From: Planococcaceae bacterium UBA3378 | GTDB taxonomy: Bacteria > Bacillota > Bacilli > Bacillales_A > Planococcaceae | DNA: 40,237 nucleotides | Reading direction: 5' to 3' | NCBI GenBank assembly: GCA_002359075.1 | Contig: DEQA01000060.1 | Location: 1-40,237, forward strand | Part shown: positions 7,997-16,540 of the stretch, piece by piece | Position numbering within the stretch: the stretch's first letter is position 1 | Layout: each line of letters begins with the position of its first letter | The notes under the pieces: generated by a model | Database searches by the model: none | Told to the model about the DNA's origin: nothing | Seen by the model: the letters and a program-made list of their open reading frames with translations, nothing else | Program-made: the position numbers and the translations under genes

Positions 7997-8890
7997 ATGG
8001 AGTTACGAGATTTAAAATCATTTATGGAAGTCGCTAATCATAAAAGCTTTACGAATGCCGCTGCCCATTCTTATCTGACTCAATCTTCTTTAAGTAAAGC
8101 TATTAAAAAACTTGAAAATGAACTCGGCGTCGATTTATTTGATCGATCAACAAGACATTTATTTCTTACTGATGCCGGAAAAGTTGTGTACCAGCAAAGT
8201 CAAAAGGCATTTGCTGCATTGACTGAGATGAATCTTCTTTTAGATGATCTCAGAAATGTAACTACCGGTGAAATTAAAATCGGGATTCCACCGCTAATTG
8301 GTACTTTAATTTTCCCTAAAATCGCCAATGAATTTTATAAACATTATCCGAATGTGTCTCTACAGTTGGTAGAACAAGGTGCCAAGGTTATCGGGCGACT
8401 TGTAGAGGAGTCACAGTTGGATGTGGGCATAGTAGTATTACCGGTTAATGAGGAGAAATTAAATATCTCTCCATTTATCCAAGATGAATTTGCTTTATTC
8501 CTCCACAAGGATCATAAATTAGCTAAAAGGACCAGCATTACTTTGAATGAATTAAAAGACGAGAAATTCATTATATTCTCAAAAGATTTCACTTTACATG
8601 ATTACATTATTCAAACATGCGAAAGAAGCGGATTCACTCCCTCCATCTCTTATCAAAGTTCGCAATGGGATTTAATTATTGAGCTTATATCATCCAAACT
8701 TGGCATCACTTTACTTCCTAAATCGATTTATAAAAGACAAAATAACAAAAATATTAAAATTATAGACATTGCTAACACTGATTTATGTTGGAAAATAGGC
8801 ATTATTACAAAGAAAGATGCCTACCAATCGTTTGCACTAAAGGAATTTTTAAAAATGCTTAATTCTACTTTTAGACAGGGAAAACTGTAG
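7997..8890 (+). CDS. LysR family transcriptional regulator
   Basis: A LysR-type regulator of 297 residues. The N-terminal winged helix (about 1-60) reads MELRDLKSFMEVANHKSFT, then the recognition helix QSSLSKAIKKLENELGV and LFDRSTR. The remainder is the periplasmic-binding-protein-like effector domain of the CynR/CidR/GltC group. AAAGGGG precedes the ATG by 6 nt. It is divergent from the gntP-bdhA-gntP cluster, so by family habit it should activate that cluster in response to the substrate or a product and repress itself. A single-gene unit; the effector is unknown. Confidence 0.9.
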   Translation: MELRDLKSFMEVANHKSFTNAAAHSYLTQSSLSKAIKKLENELGVDLFDRSTRHLFLTDAGKVVYQQSQKAFAALTEMNLLLDDLRNVTTGEIKIGIPPLIGTLIFPKIANEFYKHYPNVSLQLVEQGAKVIGRLVEESQLDVGIVVLPVNEEKLNISPFIQDEFALFLHKDHKLAKRTSITLNELKDEKFIIFSKDFTLHDYIIQTCERSGFTPSISYQSSQWDLIIELISSKLGITLLPKSIYKRQNNKNIKIIDIANTDLCWKIGIITKKDAYQSFALKEFLKMLNSTFRQGKL

Positions 8891-8950
8891 CGAAACTTTT
8901 ATATAACTTGGCAAAGACTTTAACCAATACATGTGTTGCCTCCGCCGGTT

Positions 8951-8978
8951 AGAAAAAATATGCCCCCTCAAGAGGGGG
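8951..8978 (-). terminator. Terminator of pucR-like gene
   Basis: CCCCCTC/GAGGGGG stem (8963-8978) followed on the minus strand by CATATTTTTTC. It lies 64 nt after the stop of the regulator that ends at 9042. Confidence 0.65.
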
Positions 8979-9041
8979 ACTAGGTAGTTACTAGCAAACA
9001 AAAACTCCGGCTAAACACTCCTTTTCTCGTAAAGCTGCTGG

Positions 9042-10622
9042 TCATACAGTCCCTTCCTCACTGTCATAAAAGTTGTATTGTGTGGCAAGAAGCATCAGCT
9101 CAAGTGCCAGGCGTTTAGGAGGCAGTATAAAATCAGCACCAAGGAAGGATTCAATTTTGGAAAGTCGGTGATACAGCGTTTGACGGACGATAAATAATTT
9201 TTCCGCCGTTTCTTGCTTCATGCAGTTGCACTGCAAATACACTTGCAATGTCTGGATCAGCTGTCCCTTATGCTTGGCATCATACGCATACAGTGCCTTC
9301 AAGTGCTTTTTTGCCATATCCATAATCGGCTGATTTTTCTGCATCTGCAAAATAAGCTGGTATACGTATAGGTCTTCATAAAAATAGGAAAGCTGTCTGG
9401 CATTTTTCCGGATCAGCAGCGTGTCCGTGGCTGTTTCAAAGCTTTGCGCGACGAGGTGAAGATCTTCTACTACTTGTCCCACCGCAGTCGTTATTTTTAA
9501 CTGGCTGTAATTATGGTTTTTCCTGAATGTATGTAATTTCTCGATGCAATTTGTAATGCGGCGCTTCAAGTCCTTCTCCATACTATCCGCGATTATATAG
9601 ACAAGCTGTTGTCGTGATTCAATGATAAAAATCGTAAAGCCGCTTTTTTCAAAAATCCCGCGGGAATACAGCTTATAGTAGGTCAAATCAATTGTTTGCT
9701 TGGACGTCTGGATTTTTTCAATCAAGACAAAATAGGTACAGTTTAATAGCTTTGGGTTGTGCTGTTCATTTAAAAAAGCGGTCAGCTGCTGCGTCTCAAC
9801 GGACCCGTCCAGCCAGGATTCAAGGAATGTGCGGTATTCCATATTTTGCTTTTCCTCTGTGTAGAGGCTGCGCAGTAAGTATTGAGAGAGGGCAATAACT
9901 GTACGATCAAGTACGAGTGTATCAAATTCTGTGATTTCTCTTGCATCACTATATATACAAACCTCGCCATAGCTTTCCTCCAAAATCATCACATCGCATT
10001 TCGCCAGGTAAGGCACCACCTTTTCACTGCCAGTTTGCTTACATAACTGTTCATAGACAGTTTGTCCGTAACTTGGGATGTAGAGAGGCTGCTGGCCATG
10101 TACATGAAATACGACATACACGTTTAAAAATTGGTGAAGGCGGACTAAAATCTGTTCGTAATGATTTAGCTTTAACGTTAATTTATTGATCTCCTGTGCG
10201 TAATCCTCCAGCCGCTTAATTTGGTTAAATTGCTCATTGATTACGTGCGTATGGACATATTGTGTAATTTCGATAAAAGGCACGACTTCTTTAAATACAA
10301 GAATGGGGAAGTTATGCTGCTCAGCTAATTGCTGTACAGAGGCTGGAACGCTTTTGATATTTTCACAGCACTCAATGCAAAGGGCAGCTGCCTGCTTATC
10401 AATCAATTGCTGGACAAAACGTAGAAAGGTTGCTTCCTCTTTTAGCTGGATACCTGTTGTCAGGATCAGTTCATTACCTTTAATTAGTTCTTCTATTGTC
10501 ATAGTTTCCAAAATATGTACCCACTTTATTTGGCGTTTCAGGCCTGATTTTCCTGAAATCAAGGACGCTTTTGGAAAGTGACTTTTCGTGAGCAGCTCTT
10601 TCACTGTAAATGAAAATGACAT
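9042..10622 (-). CDS. PucR family transcriptional regulator
   Basis: A 526-residue regulator of the PucR type. An N-terminal PucR domain (about 5-125; includes LISGKSGLKRQIKWVHI and GNELILTTG) is followed by a GGDEF-like middle region. A C-terminal PucR helix-turn-helix lies near 470-520, with the recognition helix in ETAEKLFIVRQTLYHRLSKIE. In B. subtilis PucR is the activator of purine (ureide) catabolism; relatives control other nitrogen-compound pathways. It is transcribed divergently from the amidohydrolase operon across a 248-bp control region, so that operon is its likely target. The inducer is unknown. No enzyme genes lie on its own strand nearby. Confidence 0.9.
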   Translation of the reverse strand: MSFSFTVKELLTKSHFPKASLISGKSGLKRQIKWVHILETMTIEELIKGNELILTTGIQLKEEATFLRFVQQLIDKQAAALCIECCENIKSVPASVQQLAEQHNFPILVFKEVVPFIEITQYVHTHVINEQFNQIKRLEDYAQEINKLTLKLNHYEQILVRLHQFLNVYVVFHVHGQQPLYIPSYGQTVYEQLCKQTGSEKVVPYLAKCDVMILEESYGEVCIYSDAREITEFDTLVLDRTVIALSQYLLRSLYTEEKQNMEYRTFLESWLDGSVETQQLTAFLNEQHNPKLLNCTYFVLIEKIQTSKQTIDLTYYKLYSRGIFEKSGFTIFIIESRQQLVYIIADSMEKDLKRRITNCIEKLHTFRKNHNYSQLKITTAVGQVVEDLHLVAQSFETATDTLLIRKNARQLSYFYEDLYVYQLILQMQKNQPIMDMAKKHLKALYAYDAKHKGQLIQTLQVYLQCNCMKQETAEKLFIVRQTLYHRLSKIESFLGADFILPPKRLALELMLLATQYNFYDSEEGTV

Positions 10623-10756
10623 ACTGAACCCATCCCTTCAATTCTATTTACTGGAATAAATCTATCTGATATATGAGATGACACACTCGCTTTTTACAGA
10701 AAAAGCAAGTAAGGTGAAATAGAAGAAAACGTAATGATATAGCAAAAATATAACAT

Positions 10757-10821
10757 AATGTAAAATGGAAGAGGTATATTTTTTACATTTTGTTTATATC
10801 AGGTTGTGAAACCATTATGAT
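10757..10821 (+). promoter_or_regulatory. Promoter and candidate PucR operator
   Basis: An inverted repeat AATGTAAAA (10757-10765) / TTTTACATT (10781-10789) lies directly upstream of a plausible sigma-A promoter: TTTATA (10793-10798), 17-nt spacer, TATGAT (10816-10821). The -35 is poor, which fits an activator-dependent promoter with PucR bound just upstream. It would drive the amidohydrolase operon. Confidence 0.5.
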
Positions 10822-10870
10822 ATATTTTCAAATATAAGAGTGTATCATGTACAAGCTTGGGGAGGGAGAA

Positions 10871-12493
10871 ATGATGAAACAATTGGCATTTTTAGGTGGG
10901 GAAGTAATTAGTCAAAATGAGCACGGTGACATCTATGAAGCATGCTTAATAGAAGGAAATCGTATACGTGCAGTGGGAACGACAGAGGAAATACAAAAGT
11001 TGCTGAACAATGAAGCACAGGTCGTTGATTTAGATGGTAAAACAGTGCTTCCTGGATTGATCGATGCACATATGCATCTATTTTTATATGGCAATACGCT
11101 AATCCATATCAATTGTAAAAATCCTGTTATTCCATCTGTAGCAGACCTCATAGAGAGAATAAAAGAAACTGTAGCAGATGCTCCCAACGGAGAAATCGTT
11201 CGCGCATTTGGCTTTAACGAAGTAATGGTGGAGGAGCAAAGATATCCTACACTCGAGGAGCTTGATGCTATATCAGAAGAGCATCCCATTATCATCACGA
11301 GAACATGCGGGCATATTGGGGTAGTTAATTCCGCTGCAATGAAACTAGCGGGGATTGATAAACACACACCAAGTCCACATGGTGGAACAATTGAAAAAGA
11401 TGAAATTGGGCAACTGACGGGGCGATTAATAGAAAATGCCTTCCTCCAATTTAACCAGCATGTTACCTATAGTGAAGAAGAATTATATAAAGCACTTGAA
11501 AAGGCGCAGAATAAGCTGCTTTCCTATGGCATTACGAGTATTCATGATGCAGGTGGGTTTGATGCCGACAGCTTCCGCATTATGCAGCAGGCTTCTCATA
11601 ATAAACAATTAAAGCTTCGTGTCTATGCAATGATCGGTACGCTGAATGATTGTGAAGCATTTACAAAAACGATGATTTCCTCAGGAGTCGTTACCTATAC
11701 AGGGAATGAATTCTTTACAATTGGACCAGCCAAGTTATTTACAGACGGCAGCAGTACAGGGCCGACAATTGCTACGCGTGAGCCTTATGACAGTGATGCA
11801 GAAAACTATGGCTATCTGCAGTATACAGAAGACGAATTATACGATATTTTCCTGCCTGCACATCAAAAGGGATATCAGCTTACCGTGCATGCCCAGGGTG
11901 ACAAGGCGATTGAACAGTATTTGAATGTTATCGAGCGGCTGCAAACACAGTATCCCCGGCAGGATCACCGTCATCGTGTTGAACATCTAGGGGTATGTCC
12001 TCCTGACCTGCAAAAGCGCGTTCGCGAGCTGAACGTAATCCCGGTGCTGAATCCTTCATTCCCTTATGAATTTGGTGAGAGTTATATCCAAAATTACGGA
12101 AAGCGAACGGATTATATGTATGCGGCTAAACAACTGTTGGACCAAGAAATAGTGGTCACAGCAGGGTCTGATGCACCGATTACTACAGCCAATCCTTTTG
12201 CCGGTATGTATATGGCTCAAGAACGTTTAACGAAAAAGGGCACACCTTTTGGTCAGGAACAGCGGATTACACTCCATGACGCTATTAAGATATATACAAT
12301 CAATGCAGCCTATGCCAGTAAAGAGGAAGATATCAAGGGAAGTATAGAAGTTGGAAAATTAGCAGATTTAGCTGTCTTAAATACTTCCATATTGGACCGA
12401 CAGGCGAAAGATTTATTGAATGTAGAAGTGGAAATGACCATTTTGGACGGAGAGGTTGTTTATTCCAGGCAGCATGCGGGGGTGAATACATGA
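10871..12493 (+). CDS. YtcJ-like amidohydrolase
   Basis: A metal-dependent amidohydrolase of the YtcJ / amidohydrolase-3 group, about 540 residues, predicted cytosolic. The first metal motif is HMH (67-69, in GLIDAHMHL). Later ligands are H near 338 in VHAQGDKA, H near 368 in HRVEHLG and the catalytic Asp near 433 in GSDAPI. Family members hydrolyse amide or formamide bonds in small molecules; the substrate here is unknown. I start at the first of two adjacent ATGs (10871; the second is 10874) because GGGGAGGGAG lies just upstream; an ATG at 10847 overlaps the ribosome site. First gene of a five-gene operon; its stop overlaps the next start by 4 bases. Confidence 0.88.
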   Translation: MMKQLAFLGGEVISQNEHGDIYEACLIEGNRIRAVGTTEEIQKLLNNEAQVVDLDGKTVLPGLIDAHMHLFLYGNTLIHINCKNPVIPSVADLIERIKETVADAPNGEIVRAFGFNEVMVEEQRYPTLEELDAISEEHPIIITRTCGHIGVVNSAAMKLAGIDKHTPSPHGGTIEKDEIGQLTGRLIENAFLQFNQHVTYSEEELYKALEKAQNKLLSYGITSIHDAGGFDADSFRIMQQASHNKQLKLRVYAMIGTLNDCEAFTKTMISSGVVTYTGNEFFTIGPAKLFTDGSSTGPTIATREPYDSDAENYGYLQYTEDELYDIFLPAHQKGYQLTVHAQGDKAIEQYLNVIERLQTQYPRQDHRHRVEHLGVCPPDLQKRVRELNVIPVLNPSFPYEFGESYIQNYGKRTDYMYAAKQLLDQEIVVTAGSDAPITTANPFAGMYMAQERLTKKGTPFGQEQRITLHDAIKIYTINAAYASKEEDIKGSIEVGKLADLAVLNTSILDRQAKDLLNVEVEMTILDGEVVYSRQHAGVNT

Positions 12494-12693
12494 GAAAATA
12501 CGCTCAGCTGCTGTTAATCATTCCGTTTATCGGTATGTGTCTATTACTGCCTTGGGCGAACCGGGCAGAGCCTTATGTATTCGGTCTGCCGTTTTTGCTC
12601 TTTTGGATTGTCTTATGGATGCTTCTTTCCTCCCTCATTTTATTGATTGTCTACAAGCTGGATCCGGAAAATGAAGGGAGTGAAGTGGAATGA
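12490..12693 (+). CDS. DUF3311-type small membrane protein
   Basis: A 67-residue protein with two hydrophobic segments (about 8-22 and 31-55) and a short acidic C-terminus. The size, topology and position match DUF3311 proteins such as B. subtilis YhjC, which sit immediately before a sodium:solute symporter gene and are thought to be its accessory subunit. Its start overlaps the amidohydrolase stop and its stop overlaps the symporter start (ATGA on both sides), so translation is coupled. The link to the transporter is inferred from gene order; biochemical function is not established. Confidence 0.8.
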   Translation: MRKYAQLLLIIPFIGMCLLLPWANRAEPYVFGLPFLLFWIVLWMLLSSLILLIVYKLDPENEGSEVE

Positions 12694-14180
12694 ATGCAGC
12701 CCTTCTTATTATTTTCCTCTTTGCAGCGATCGCCTTGTATTTAGGGATACGGGCCACGCGTGGAAAAAAGATGAACGTCAATGAATTTGCAGTAGGAAAC
12801 AAAGGCTTTGGAACACTTTTCGTGTTTTTATTGATTGCAGGGGAAGTCTATACGACCTTTACCTTTTTAGGAGGGAGCGGCTGGGCTTATTCCCATGGGT
12901 CAGCTGCCTATTATGTACCCGCTTATATTTGTTTAGCTTACGTCTTGTCGTATTGGATTATCCCGAAAATCTGGCGTTTTGCAAAGCAGCATAATGTCAT
13001 TTCACAGCCCCAATATTTTATGAAATCCTATAACAGTAAAGGGCTTGGCGTAGTTGTTGCCTTTATCGGTACGATTGCCCTCATTCCTTATATCGTCATT
13101 CAGCTAAAGGGTCTGGGAATCATCGTGTCAGAGGCATCATACGGTGCAATTACACCAATACTGGCTTCTACGATCGGAGCTGTCATCGTAACTATATATG
13201 TCGTCATTTCAGGTATTCATGGTTCGGCATGGACGGCGGTATTAAAGGATATTATGATTTTAATCGTTATCGTATTTTTAGGAATCTATATTCCGTATCA
13301 TTATTTTGGCGGTATCCAGCCAATGTTTGAGGCAGTGCAGGCGGCAAAGCCGGAAGCGCTTTCACTGGAAGCGGAAGGGTATAGCTCGGCATGGTTTATT
13401 TCTACGATTGTGTTAAATGCCTTTGGTTTCTATTTACTGCCGCAGTCATTTAGCGTTATTTTATCTGCCAAGAGCGAGCGGTCATTGAAAAAAAATGCCG
13501 TTACACTTCCTCTTTATACAATTCTGATCTTGTTTGCCTTCTTTATCGGCTTTGCAGCGATTTTGCAGGTACCAGGATTACAGGGGGCAGACGGCGATTT
13601 ATCGCTGCTGCGTCTCGTGATGCAAACATTTGATCCATGGGTAGTCGGAATAGTCGGAGGGGCGGGGCTATTAACCGCGCTTGTACCGGTATCGGTCATG
13701 ATTATGTCCGGAGCAATCGGTTTAATGACAGGCTTTTACAAGCTGCTCAAGCCAAACTCAACAGACCGGCAGCAGCTAACAGTATCAAAAGTATTTGTTA
13801 TTTTAATTATTTTTACAGCATACCTTTTCACATTAAAGGGAGGAAATGCGCTTGCCATATTGAATATTATGTCCTACGGGCTCATTACACAATTGGTGCC
13901 GGCTATTATCTTTAGCTTCTACCATTCCAGATTTATGAATAAATACGGGGCAACGGCAGGGATTGTAACCGGGGTATCGATTGTCTTGTTCAATGCGCTT
14001 ACATCCTTTAAATTAGTGAATATTTTCCCGAATATTCCAAGTGTCATCAATGATATCAATATGGGCTTTGTTGCGATTATTATTAATATAATCGTAGGGG
14101 TAACGGTTAGCTTGGCAACGAATTCGATTGTCCGAAAACAAAATGAAAACGAAGTAGTCAATGAACCGGTGACAAATTAA
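12690..14180 (+). CDS. Sodium:solute symporter (SSS family)
   Basis: A 496-residue polytopic membrane protein of the SSS family (YhjB-like), which uses the Na+ gradient to import small organic solutes. It opens with an N-terminal helix and then NEFAVGNKGFGTLFVFLLIA and GEVYTTFTFLGGSGWAYSHG, typical of transmembrane helix 1. About 12-13 hydrophobic segments follow, including the conserved ALVPVSVMIMSGAIGLMTG stretch. Start and stop overlap or abut its neighbours. It is the only importer in the operon, so it should supply the compound that the amidohydrolase, M20 hydrolase and amidase break down. The substrate cannot be read from the sequence. Confidence 0.9.
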   Translation: MNAALLIIFLFAAIALYLGIRATRGKKMNVNEFAVGNKGFGTLFVFLLIAGEVYTTFTFLGGSGWAYSHGSAAYYVPAYICLAYVLSYWIIPKIWRFAKQHNVISQPQYFMKSYNSKGLGVVVAFIGTIALIPYIVIQLKGLGIIVSEASYGAITPILASTIGAVIVTIYVVISGIHGSAWTAVLKDIMILIVIVFLGIYIPYHYFGGIQPMFEAVQAAKPEALSLEAEGYSSAWFISTIVLNAFGFYLLPQSFSVILSAKSERSLKKNAVTLPLYTILILFAFFIGFAAILQVPGLQGADGDLSLLRLVMQTFDPWVVGIVGGAGLLTALVPVSVMIMSGAIGLMTGFYKLLKPNSTDRQQLTVSKVFVILIIFTAYLFTLKGGNALAILNIMSYGLITQLVPAIIFSFYHSRFMNKYGATAGIVTGVSIVLFNALTSFKLVNIFPNIPSVINDINMGFVAIIINIIVGVTVSLATNSIVRKQNENEVVNEPVTN

Positions 14181-14191
14181 GGAGGCCTCTG

Positions 14192-15418
14192 ATGAAAACA
14201 TGTAATCAAGCTCGTCTTCAATCGTTAATCGAGCGGTTTAGTCAATTTGGAAAAACAGAAAATAATGGTGTAACGCGGCTTGCTTTATCACAGGAAGATA
14301 TGGAAGCACGGAAATATTTGCAGGCATTATGTGAAGAGCTTGGGATGACCGTGACATATGACGATATGGCAAATATGTATGCGACCCTCCCAGGCAAGAA
14401 AGCCTTGCCTCCTATTGTGCTCGGTTCCCATATGGATTCAGTAGTGAAGGGAGGCCGCTATGACGGTATTTTAGGGGTTTTGACTGCCCTTGAGACCGTT
14501 TATACATTGAAAGAAACGAATACAGAGCTGGATTATCCGATTACGATTGTGAACTTCACAAATGAGGAAGGCGCAAGATTTGAGCCTTCTTTAATGGCTT
14601 CAGGGGTTTTATCCGGAAAATTTGAGAAGGAAAAGATGCTTGCCTCTCAGGACCGTAATGGCATTACGTTTGCCCAGGCATTGAAGGAAAGCGGCTTTGA
14701 AGGACAAATGGAAAATCGCCTTAAAGAAGCCACGGCGTATATCGAGCTTCATATCGAGCAAGGACCGGTATTGGAGCATAAGGGCCTTGATATCGGTGTT
14801 GTAGAAGGGGTTCTTGGTATGGTGTGCTATGAAATTACGGTGCAGGGGGAATCAAACCATGCAGGTACCACACCGATCACCATGCGGAAGGACCCGATGT
14901 TTACAGCCGCCAATTTAATCGTAGAAATGCAGGAGAAGCTGCAACAGCTGGATGAATCGCTTGTCTATACAATCGGCCGTATGAATACCTATCCGAATAT
15001 CCATACAGTTATACCATCGCATGTTGTCTTCACATTAGAGGCCCGTCATCATGATCCGGCTGTTATTGCAGCGGTTTCACATATTGTGGAGCAATTGCCT
15101 GAAACGTCTCATGCATGTTCCGTATCATCAAACCGGCTATGGGACCGGGATACGGTACTATTTGATGAGAAGGTAGTGGGAGCTGTGGAAAAAGCCAGTC
15201 AGGACCTTCATTATAAAGAATATAAAATGTACAGCGGAGCAGGGCATGATGCACAATTTATCGCTTCGTTTATACCATCTGCCATGATATTTGTGCCGAG
15301 TGAAAAAGGATATAGCCACCGCGAGGACGAATATACATCGTATGAAGATTGTACAAAAGGTGCCAATGTATTGCTGAATGCCGTACTGAACCTTTGCCGG
15401 GAAACGGTGGAGCAGTAA
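14192..15418 (+). CDS. M20 family N-carbamoyl-amino-acid hydrolase / allantoate amidohydrolase type
   Basis: A binuclear-zinc amidohydrolase of the M20 family, 408 residues, cytosolic. Zn ligands are visible: H80 in LGSHMDSV, D91 in GGRYDGILGV, E125/E126 in NFTNEEGARF, H187 in ELHIEQGP and a C-terminal H near 352 in YSGAGHDAQF. The pattern matches the AllC, HyuC and beta-ureidopropionase group, which remove a carbamoyl group from N-carbamoyl amino acids or allantoate with release of CO2 and ammonia. AAGGAGG precedes the ATG, 11 nt after the symporter stop. Which carbamoyl compound it uses is open; in this operon it would act after a ring-opening or deacylating step. Confidence 0.88.
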   Translation: MKTCNQARLQSLIERFSQFGKTENNGVTRLALSQEDMEARKYLQALCEELGMTVTYDDMANMYATLPGKKALPPIVLGSHMDSVVKGGRYDGILGVLTALETVYTLKETNTELDYPITIVNFTNEEGARFEPSLMASGVLSGKFEKEKMLASQDRNGITFAQALKESGFEGQMENRLKEATAYIELHIEQGPVLEHKGLDIGVVEGVLGMVCYEITVQGESNHAGTTPITMRKDPMFTAANLIVEMQEKLQQLDESLVYTIGRMNTYPNIHTVIPSHVVFTLEARHHDPAVIAAVSHIVEQLPETSHACSVSSNRLWDRDTVLFDEKVVGAVEKASQDLHYKEYKMYSGAGHDAQFIASFIPSAMIFVPSEKGYSHREDEYTSYEDCTKGANVLLNAVLNLCRETVEQ

Positions 15419-15420
15419 AT

Positions 15421-15442
15421 ATAGAGGTATGCATGCCTCTAT
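15421..15442. promoter_or_regulatory. Near-perfect palindrome between M20 and amidase genes
   Basis: ATAGAGG (15421-15427) and CCTCTAT (15436-15442) flank a self-complementary core around TGCA. It fills the short gap before the amidase ribosome site. It may be an mRNA processing or stability stem that sets the ratio of the two enzymes; there is no T-run, so it is not a typical terminator. Confidence 0.35.
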
Positions 15443-15464
15443 TCTTTCGATCGGAGGGGTTGGG

Positions 15465-16364
15465 ATGAAGGAAGTAAAAATTTCTGTTTGCCAGTTTGAA
15501 GTAAAAGAATGTCGTTCATTTGAAGAATTCAGTCAGCAGGTAGAAGCTATGCTGTCAGAGGTTCCGTTAGACAGCGATTATGTATTATTTCCTGAATTAT
15601 TTACACTTGGATTAGTCGGTACTTTTGATGATGCATCCAATGTGGGGATCAAGGGACTTAAGCGACTCACTGAGTTCCAAGAAGAGGTTCACCATCTGTT
15701 TGCAGGCCTTGCCAAGAAGCAAAAACAAGTCATTATAGCAGGGAGTCATCTAGAAGAACGGGAAGGGAATATTATGAATGTGACTTCTCTCTTTGACGAA
15801 ACAGGGCTTGTCGGCAGACATGAAAAAACGCATATCTTTCCGGCGGAGGCAGAGTGGGATACAAAAGAAGGGGATACGTTGGAGGTCTTTCAGGCAGGCC
15901 CGGTAACAATCGGTATCGCCAATTGCTACGAAGCGGAAATTCCAGAAGTATCCCGCATTCTTGCTTTGCAGGGGGCTGACATTATCTTTTGTCCATCCTA
16001 TACATTTACGGAATCAGGCTTTTGGCGGGTACGCCATTGTGCACAGGCAAGGGCAATCGAAAATCAAGTATATGTCGTCCATTGCCCATCCGTCAGCAAA
16101 GGGGGCCATCTATTACCGCCAGGCTATGGGCGGGCTTCCATTATTAGTCCATGCGATATGCGCTGGTCTGGAAATGGGGTTGTTATAGAAGCTTCTGATC
16201 ATACCCCGACGGTTATTACCGCATCTGTAAACATCGATCATTTATATGAAAACCGAAAAATAGGTGCTGCCCCGACTTTTAAGGACCGGACGCGAAGAGA
16301 CGATTTGTACAAGCGCTATGCTCCTTACAGCGATCAATTGGTAGGAAATCTTACGAAGAGATAA
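15465..16364 (+). CDS. Nitrilase-superfamily amidase
   Basis: A carbon-nitrogen hydrolase of 299 residues. The Glu-Lys-Cys catalytic triad is clear: E44 in FPELFTLGL, K121 in RHEKTHIFP and C154 in IANCYEAEIPE. The enzyme should hydrolyse an amide or carbamoyl group via a cysteine acyl intermediate. It resembles the nitrilase half of B. subtilis YhcX but lacks the acetyltransferase domain that YhcX carries. I start at ATG 15465, which follows GGAGGGG; the frame is open to an ATG at 15429 inside the preceding palindrome. It is the last gene of the PucR-linked operon and is followed by a terminator. Its substrate is unknown. Confidence 0.87.
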   Translation: MKEVKISVCQFEVKECRSFEEFSQQVEAMLSEVPLDSDYVLFPELFTLGLVGTFDDASNVGIKGLKRLTEFQEEVHHLFAGLAKKQKQVIIAGSHLEEREGNIMNVTSLFDETGLVGRHEKTHIFPAEAEWDTKEGDTLEVFQAGPVTIGIANCYEAEIPEVSRILALQGADIIFCPSYTFTESGFWRVRHCAQARAIENQVYVVHCPSVSKGGHLLPPGYGRASIISPCDMRWSGNGVVIEASDHTPTVITASVNIDHLYENRKIGAAPTFKDRTRRDDLYKRYAPYSDQLVGNLTKR

Positions 16365-16445
16365 TAGACTTGTTCACTAATTATGAGTAAACAGCGAAAG
16401 AACAACCTGATGGGATAGTAGTAATTAAGCGATATATGAATCATA

Positions 16446-16482
16446 GAAAGGAGGGCTGCTGGTGGGTCTTCCTTTCTTTTTC
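16446..16482 (+). terminator. Terminator of the amidohydrolase operon
   Basis: GAAAGGA (16446-16452) pairs with TCCTTTC (16470-16476) and is followed by TTTTTC. It ends the five-gene operon 82 nt after the amidase. Confidence 0.6.
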
Positions 16483-16540
16483 GCTTTTTTCATAAAAAAA
16501 TGCCATAATAGAGTGATAACATGATAGTAAGGATGACTAG

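Noticed and set aside
10933..11367. 144-codon minus-strand frame inside the amidohydrolase gene
   Set aside because: Antisense shadow of the YtcJ-like gene, Ser/Ile-rich, without a ribosome site.
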